DNA from: Caldilineaceae bacterium
GTDB lineage: Bacteria > Chloroflexota > Anaerolineae > Caldilineales > Caldilineaceae
DNA length: 64,000 nt
NCBI GenBank assembly: GCA_026645575.1
Contig: JAPKMW010000034.1
Location: 1-64,000, forward strand
Reading direction: 5' to 3'
The translations under genes were made by a program, and so were the position numbers. The notes beneath the pieces are model-generated. The model was not told the origin of the DNA, did no database searches, and was given only the letters and a program-made list of their open reading frames with translations. Positions 59,070 to 64,000 of this stretch are shown piece by piece (the stretch's first letter is position 1; each line of letters begins with the position of its first letter).

Positions 59070-60052
59070 CGTTTCGCCACCCCATCTTCATGTCCTTCAT
59101 GCAAATGACAAGCCGCCCAATGCCCCTGTTTATATTCACGGTAGACCGGCGCTTTGCTTCGACAAACATCCATGACTTTGGGACACCTTGTATTAAACAC
59201 ACAACCCGGCGGCAAGTCGCGCAGCAGCGGCGTGATGCCAGGAATGCCCTTGAAGACGCCCCGTTTGCCAATGGTAGGCAGGCTCTCGATCAACATCTGC
59301 GTGTAAGGGTGGAGTGCATCGGTGTAGAGATCGCGAATCGACCCCAACTCGACCAGGCTGCCGGCATACATGACGGCCATTCGATGGGCAAACTGGGCCA
59401 TCAACCCCATATCGTGACCGATCAAGATGACGGCGCTGCCCAGTTCCTGCTGCAAGCGGCCAATCGTCTGCATGACTTGTCGTTGTGTCACCACATCGAG
59501 CGCGCTGGTTGGCTCATCGGCGATGATCACTTTGGGGTGCATGGCGACGCTGATGGCAATACAGGCGCGCTGTTTCATGCCGCCGCTCAACTCATGGGGA
59601 TACATGCGCCCGACCTTTTGGTCCAGTTCCACCACTTCGAGCGCCTCGTTCGCTCGCTCTTCCAACATGGCGCGCGAGAGACCCAGGTTATGGTCGACCA
59701 TGCCATCAATGATCTGGTCTTTAATGCGCATGACCGGATTGAGCGAGTTCATGGCCCCTTGCGGCACCATCGAAATCTCTTTGCCGCGCACCTGGCGCAT
59801 TTCTTCTTCCGAAAGCTTGGTCAGATCGGTGCTGCCAAGCAAGATTTGCCCATTGGCAATGCGCCCCGGCGGCTTGATCATGCGCAGTAGCGCCAGCGCC
59901 ATCGTCGATTTGCCCGAACCCGACTCACCGACTAGACCAAGGCGTTCACCGGGCTTGAGATCAAAATTGATTTTGTTATTGGCATAAACTATACCGGCGT
60001 CAGTATAGTACTGTACATCGAGATCTTTGATACGTAAGACGTAATCACTCAT
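59066..60052 (-). CDS. Oligopeptide ABC transporter ATPase (DppD/OppD type)
   Basis: 328 residues. Walker A LVGESGSGKSTMALALLRM, signature LSGGMKQRACIAISVAM, Walker B VIIADEPTSALDVV, and the C-terminal motif GCVFNTRCPKVMDVC. It lies between the permease DppC-type gene and the second ATPase. Confidence 0.9.
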   Translation of the reverse strand: MSDYVLRIKDLDVQYYTDAGIVYANNKINFDLKPGERLGLVGESGSGKSTMALALLRMIKPPGRIANGQILLGSTDLTKLSEEEMRQVRGKEISMVPQGAMNSLNPVMRIKDQIIDGMVDHNLGLSRAMLEERANEALEVVELDQKVGRMYPHELSGGMKQRACIAISVAMHPKVIIADEPTSALDVVTQRQVMQTIGRLQQELGSAVILIGHDMGLMAQFAHRMAVMYAGSLVELGSIRDLYTDALHPYTQMLIESLPTIGKRGVFKGIPGITPLLRDLPPGCVFNTRCPKVMDVCRSKAPVYREYKQGHWAACHLHEGHEDGVAKR

Positions 60053-60089
60053 GAAAATTGTACGTCCTTATTGTTCTAAACTTAATAAT

Positions 60090-60983
60090 TTATGCTGTGC
60101 GCCGTACCCGCGGATTCGCCAATTCATCCAACCCGGCAGAGATCATAAAGAGCATCACAAAGATAATCACAATGATCACAACCGGCGTGGCGATCCACCA
60201 CCAAAGGCCGTTGAGCATGGCGCTTTGGTTCATGGCCCAGAAGATGGTGTTGCCCAAGGTTGGGTCACGTAAGTTGCCCAGACCAAGCGCCGCCAGACCA
60301 ATTGAACCAAAGATGGCGCCTGTGACCGAGCCAACTAGGCTGGCGCCCAGGTAGGGTAGCAGGTTGGGGATTAACTCCTGAAAAATAATGCCTAAGTTGC
60401 TCATGCCGTTGAGGCGCGCCATCATGACATAGGGCCGTTCGCGCATACTAAGCACCTGCGAACGGATGACGCGTGTTGGCCCCATCCAAGCCAGGGACGA
60501 AATGATCAACGCCATACCATTCACGCTAACCGTTTCCGCACCCAGCGATGAAGCCAGCACAACCAAGACCAATAACCCAGGAATGGTCAGGAGTACATCG
60601 ACCAGCCAACGCACAATATTGTCGTAAAGCCCGCCATAGTAAGCTGAGGTGAAGCCCAACACCGTACCGATCAACACGCCAATGATCCCAGCCAGCACCC
60701 CAATGCGGATGGTGAGCCAGGTGCCGGTGACGGCAATGGCAAAGAGATCGCGACCTTGTGAATCAGTGCCAAAGGGGTAGAAACCCGGTTCCGGGCATTC
60801 CGCTTGCAGTGGCGGACAGTGGCGAATTGTTGGTGCCACACGCGCCGGCGCGGCAAGCGGAAAAGGGCCCTTTTTTGTATCAGCATAGAATGAACCGGTG
60901 ATGGTAAAGGTGACCAAAAAGATCAGCAAGAGTAAACCGATGAGTAGGGGGATGTTACGTCGGAGATAGCGAAGAAAAGCCAT
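60090..60983 (-). CDS. Oligopeptide ABC transporter permease (DppC type)
   Basis: 297 residues, six membrane helices, with the long first periplasmic loop and PFGTDSQGRDLFAIAV characteristic of DppC/OppC, and the EAA-like loop near ARLNGMSNLGIIFQELIPN. I choose the ATG at 60983 because the upstream extension begins with TTG and has no better ribosome site. Confidence 0.88.
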   Translation of the reverse strand: MAFLRYLRRNIPLLIGLLLLIFLVTFTITGSFYADTKKGPFPLAAPARVAPTIRHCPPLQAECPEPGFYPFGTDSQGRDLFAIAVTGTWLTIRIGVLAGIIGVLIGTVLGFTSAYYGGLYDNIVRWLVDVLLTIPGLLVLVVLASSLGAETVSVNGMALIISSLAWMGPTRVIRSQVLSMRERPYVMMARLNGMSNLGIIFQELIPNLLPYLGASLVGSVTGAIFGSIGLAALGLGNLRDPTLGNTIFWAMNQSAMLNGLWWWIATPVVIIVIIFVMLFMISAGLDELANPRVRRTA

Positions 60984-61036
60984 CGTTTTTTGCTTTCTAA
61001 TAATCAAAGAGATTCTAACAATCGCGGATGCACGTG

Positions 61037-62044
61037 CTACCGTTCATAAGAAATGCGCGGATCCAAAAGCGGATAAACCAGATCCATCACCAACATAGCA
61101 AAGGCAATCGTTAACGTTAGCACAAAAACAATGCCGTAAATGACCCCATAGTCCAACTGCGAAATCGCCCGCTGTAAAATGGTGCCGATGCCAGGATAGC
61201 GACAGACCAGTTCCACCAGTACCGAACCAGAGACAATGTAGCTGATGGCTAAGGCCAACCCCGTCATCTGGGGAAGAATGGCGTTACGAATGGCATACTT
61301 ATAGAAAAGCCGCCCGCGTTTCAAGCCTTTTGCCTCGGCAAAGGTCATATAATCTTCACCCTGCACCGTCACCATCATCCCGCGCATCCCAATTGCCCAG
61401 CCACCGGCGCTGGTCAAAACGATGGTTAAGGCCGGCAAAATCGAGTGGCGCAATATATCCAAAATGAAGGAAAGATTCCACCCCGGTAACGTACCAACCG
61501 AGTAACCACCGGCCAGGGGTAGAAGTTGCCAACGAAAGGCGAGGAAATAGAAGAGAACCAGGCCAACGATAAAGGCTGGAATGGCGCCAAAGATCAAAAC
61601 AGTAGGAAGAATATGGCGCACAAAGAACGGAGATCGTTCCCATCCCATCATCGCACCAAGCAAAGTCCCCAGCAAAAAGGCCAGGACTGTCGCCACCGAC
61701 AAACTACCTACCGTCCAGGGAATCCCTTCGGCAATTAGCTCTAAGGTTGTTTTCGGGTAATTGGCAATCGAGAAGCCCAGATCCAGGTGAAGGAGGTCAT
61801 TCATATAGCGAACGTATTGAATGTAGAGCGGTTGATCTAGCCCAAATTTAGCTTCGTATGCTTTGACCATTTCATCAAAACCAGGCGGAATATAGCCAGT
61901 ACGCGCCGCTTCCGCAAGTAACTTTTCCCGCAGCGGGTTGCGCGGTGTTAATTTCGGGATTAAAAAATTTAGGGTCGCCGCGCTCCAAACAATCAGGACA
62001 AAGAGACCAATCCGCTTGAAAACAAACTTCCAGGAATACCGCAT
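61037..62044 (-). CDS. Oligopeptide ABC transporter permease (DppB type)
   Basis: 335 residues, six membrane helices; the N-terminal FKRIGLFVLIVWSAATLNFL and the GLDQPLYIQYVRYMNDLLHLD core (shortened: GLDQPLYIQYVRY) are typical of DppB/OppB, as is the EAA loop FAEAKGLKRGRLFYKYAIRN. GAGAAGG precedes the ATG. Confidence 0.9.
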   Translation of the reverse strand: MRYSWKFVFKRIGLFVLIVWSAATLNFLIPKLTPRNPLREKLLAEAARTGYIPPGFDEMVKAYEAKFGLDQPLYIQYVRYMNDLLHLDLGFSIANYPKTTLELIAEGIPWTVGSLSVATVLAFLLGTLLGAMMGWERSPFFVRHILPTVLIFGAIPAFIVGLVLFYFLAFRWQLLPLAGGYSVGTLPGWNLSFILDILRHSILPALTIVLTSAGGWAIGMRGMMVTVQGEDYMTFAEAKGLKRGRLFYKYAIRNAILPQMTGLALAISYIVSGSVLVELVCRYPGIGTILQRAISQLDYGVIYGIVFVLTLTIAFAMLVMDLVYPLLDPRISYER

Positions 62045-62060
62045 AACCTTCTCCCATCAA

Positions 62061-62099
62061 ACCAGAGCTGCCAGGTTTTGTATACATGACAGCTCTGGT
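62061..62099. terminator. Attenuator-type hairpin between dppA- and dppB-type genes
   Basis: ACCAGAGCTG (62061-62070) pairs with CAGCTCTGGT (62090-62099). Placed right after the binding-protein gene, it probably lowers expression of the membrane and ATPase genes relative to the abundant binding protein. Confidence 0.7.
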
Positions 62100-62120
62100 A
62101 CTGCGCCATTCTGAGCGTCT

Positions 62121-63983
62121 TTACGCTTTTGCCGTTAACTTGTGCATGATCAACCCAAAGGTCTGATGCCAGAAAGCGCCATTAACGTAGTTGTTATCAA
62201 CCGTCGGCCAATTTTCCCAGTAGGTGGTGTTCATCGGCATACGGTGTAACCACTGTTGAACCGGGCAATCGATCAGGTTGTCCAAATACATTTCCAACGC
62301 CTTCAGGTAGAGTTCCATATATTTGGGATCATCTGCTGAAGGTTGCATGGTCGCCATTTCATCAAGAATGGCATCGTAATCGGCATTCTGCCAGCGAGCA
62401 ATGACGCCACCGGCTTCACCCGTGGGGCGGAAGGTGCGCCCATGATAGAGATCGAGCGTATCAAAGGGATCGGCAATCGACGCGCCGTGGCCAAAGAGGA
62501 AGATCTTCGCTGTGCCATCGCCCATCTTGGTACCGGAGTCCGCTGGTGCGGTATATTCCGCTTCAAAGCCGAAATTGCGAAGCTGTTCCGCCAGAACCGG
62601 CCCGATGTCATTGAAGATGCCAAAGCCATGAATCACAGCCTGGGCATTCGCGCCATCCTTGGCCCAGAAGTCGCCACTCTTGGTGTAACCGGCCTCTTCC
62701 ATCAACGCTGTCGCTTTGTCCAGGTTGTGTTCGTTGGTCGGATATTTTTCCAGTAACGGTTTTGCCGCTTCGATGTAGGGCATCAAGGGCGTGTAGTAGG
62801 GGAAGGGGAGTTCGGTGAGAATACCGGAACCGGCCAACGCCACATCTAACATCTGCTGGCGGTCGATGGCATAACTGACGGCCCAACGCACCCGCTTGTC
62901 GGCGAAGGGACCGTCTTCGCAGTTGAACCAGAGCGAGGTCGGCCACCAGTCGATGTAACCAAGCGGTAATTCCTGGTTGGTGTGGGTAATGATCGCCGGA
63001 TTTTGTTGGACAACCTGAGCAATCGAGGTAGCGCGCAGATCAAGGCTGGAATCAATTTCATTGTTAATGAGCAATTGCGAGGCGCGCTCTTCACCCGGCC
63101 AGGGCAGGTTGATGACCCGTTCCACTTGGGGCAATTCAGCCAGACCAACCTTCGCCGCCCACCAATCGTCGCGGCGGTCGCACCACTGCTGTTCCGGCGT
63201 CCACATGACAACATTGTAGGGACCCGTGACCAGCGGCCAGCCCTTTTCGGGGTCATAGAACTTAAAGTCCACCGGATCTTCCACATCGCGATAGACATGT
63301 TCCGGCACCCAGTAGATACCTGTATCAAACTTGCCGTATAGGTGGCTGAAGAGGAAGCGGGGTTTGGGGCTGTTGAAAGCGATCTTAACGGTTAGGTCAT
63401 CGACCAGATCAACCTGCTTAACCCACTGACTGACTTCACTGCTGTTGCGCAGCAATGGCGCATTGGCAATCAACATATCCAGCGTATACTTAACATCGCG
63501 ACCGGTGAAGGGCTGACCGTCGCTCCACTCGGCGCCCTGGCGGATCTTCACTGTTAATTCAGTAAAGTCATCATTATAAGATGCATCTTCGGCTAACCAG
63601 GGGATCAATTCATCAGCAAAGGCGGAGTAGTAGAAGAGGGGTTCATAACCACCGGGAATGGTGCGATGCCCAGTAGAACCGGCCGTGTAGTGACCGGCAT
63701 TGCCAACATTGGTGAAAGCGCCTTCACCACCCTGGAACATGAGAATCAAACTTTTCTCACGGGCCACTTCCTTCAAGCCTTCAGCCGCAGCAGGAGCGGC
63801 GGCTTCACCGGCGGCTGGGGCTGCTGGGGCCGCTGCTTCGCCACCTGACGGAGTGGCCGCTGGTGCACCACAAGCTGCCGCCAACACGCCAGCGGCAGCT
63901 AAACCGCTCAGGCGCATAAAATCGCGGCGATTCACATCACGGTTAATCGTCAACAGATTCTTTTTTGGGGTTGTTTCAGACAT
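62121..63983 (-). CDS. Oligopeptide ABC transporter substrate-binding lipoprotein
   Basis: 620 residues of solute-binding protein family 5. The N-terminus has a Tat-type twin arginine (VNRRDFMRLSGLAAAG) followed by a lipobox LAAAC, then an Ala/Pro-rich linker to about residue 68. The binding domain includes YEPLFYYSAFADELIPWLAE, the QPFTGRDVKYTLDMLI segment and VRWAVSYAIDRQQML. GGAGGAG precedes the ATG. First gene of the transporter operon; upstream sequence is cut by the window end. Confidence 0.92.
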   Translation of the reverse strand: MSETTPKKNLLTINRDVNRRDFMRLSGLAAAGVLAAACGAPAATPSGGEAAAPAAPAAGEAAAPAAAEGLKEVAREKSLILMFQGGEGAFTNVGNAGHYTAGSTGHRTIPGGYEPLFYYSAFADELIPWLAEDASYNDDFTELTVKIRQGAEWSDGQPFTGRDVKYTLDMLIANAPLLRNSSEVSQWVKQVDLVDDLTVKIAFNSPKPRFLFSHLYGKFDTGIYWVPEHVYRDVEDPVDFKFYDPEKGWPLVTGPYNVVMWTPEQQWCDRRDDWWAAKVGLAELPQVERVINLPWPGEERASQLLINNEIDSSLDLRATSIAQVVQQNPAIITHTNQELPLGYIDWWPTSLWFNCEDGPFADKRVRWAVSYAIDRQQMLDVALAGSGILTELPFPYYTPLMPYIEAAKPLLEKYPTNEHNLDKATALMEEAGYTKSGDFWAKDGANAQAVIHGFGIFNDIGPVLAEQLRNFGFEAEYTAPADSGTKMGDGTAKIFLFGHGASIADPFDTLDLYHGRTFRPTGEAGGVIARWQNADYDAILDEMATMQPSADDPKYMELYLKALEMYLDNLIDCPVQQWLHRMPMNTTYWENWPTVDNNYVNGAFWHQTFGLIMHKLTAKA

Positions 63984-64000
63984 ACTGACTCCTCCACGAA

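Overview
This window most likely comes from a member of the Chloroflexota (Caldilinea/Anaerolineae-like). This is inferred from the overall gene set, from Thr/Pro- and Ala-rich linkers after lipoboxes, from a secreted protein ending in a YLPLV-type tail, and from single-membrane-style surface proteins. No rRNA or tRNA gene is present to confirm it. Gene density is high and most of the window reads on the minus strand.

Region by region. (1) 0.4-8 kb: a secreted CAP-domain protein, a polyphosphate/ROK glucokinase, a deletion scar carrying two gene remnants, a leaderless DNA polymerase IV gene, and a two-gene unit made of a dimethylformamidase-like protein and a SelA-like PLP enzyme. (2) 8.2-11.5 kb: three unknown multi-pass membrane proteins. 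(3) 11.9-26.7 kb: a contractile injection system (CIS) operon read leftward from a strong promoter near 26.67 kb. Its products, in order, are an unknown protein, a DUF4255 cap protein, sheath, tube, a Pro/Ala/Thr-rich protein, a LysM hub, a VgrG-like spike, a spike tip, gp25, a baseplate-J protein fused to an Asp-box propeller, a tail protein I, a membrane-anchored LamG protein and a small membrane protein. (4) 26.8-28.9 kb: a TPR protein with a degenerate M50-like site, a terminator, and a structured-RNA candidate. (5) 28.9-41.6 kb: a leftward hydrogen/pyruvate module, CBS protein - TrxR-like flavoprotein - HypA-like/PFOR fusion - DHOD-like - HoxE-F-U-Y-H - maturation protease. Pyruvate oxidation (PFOR) and NAD(P)-linked hydrogen turnover (Hox) are probably co-expressed here. 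(6) 42-46.4 kb: two related membrane proteins and an RloA/RloB ATPase-nuclease pair of predicted defence type. (7) 46.6-52.8 kb: urtABCDE urea transporter followed by ureG with no urease structural genes. (8) 52.8-57 kb: a urt leader, two tandem small-RNA genes, moeA, a TIGR04076-like protein and a predicted RNA ligase. (9) 56.9-64 kb: an oligopeptide ABC transporter continuing directly into an ECF sigma factor and a membrane protein.

Three things stand out. First, a pair of sibling small RNAs upstream of urtA has matching promoters, a near-identical core containing the anti-Shine-Dalgarno octamer CCUCCUUU, and 3' hairpins that differ in sequence but keep their pairing. Second, almost every gap of the hydrogenase/PFOR and urt operons holds an inverted pair of short-word repeats, each gap with its own vocabulary, and several arrays run into gene ends. 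Third, there are two unusual fusions: a baseplate J with a propeller, and a HypA-like domain with PFOR.
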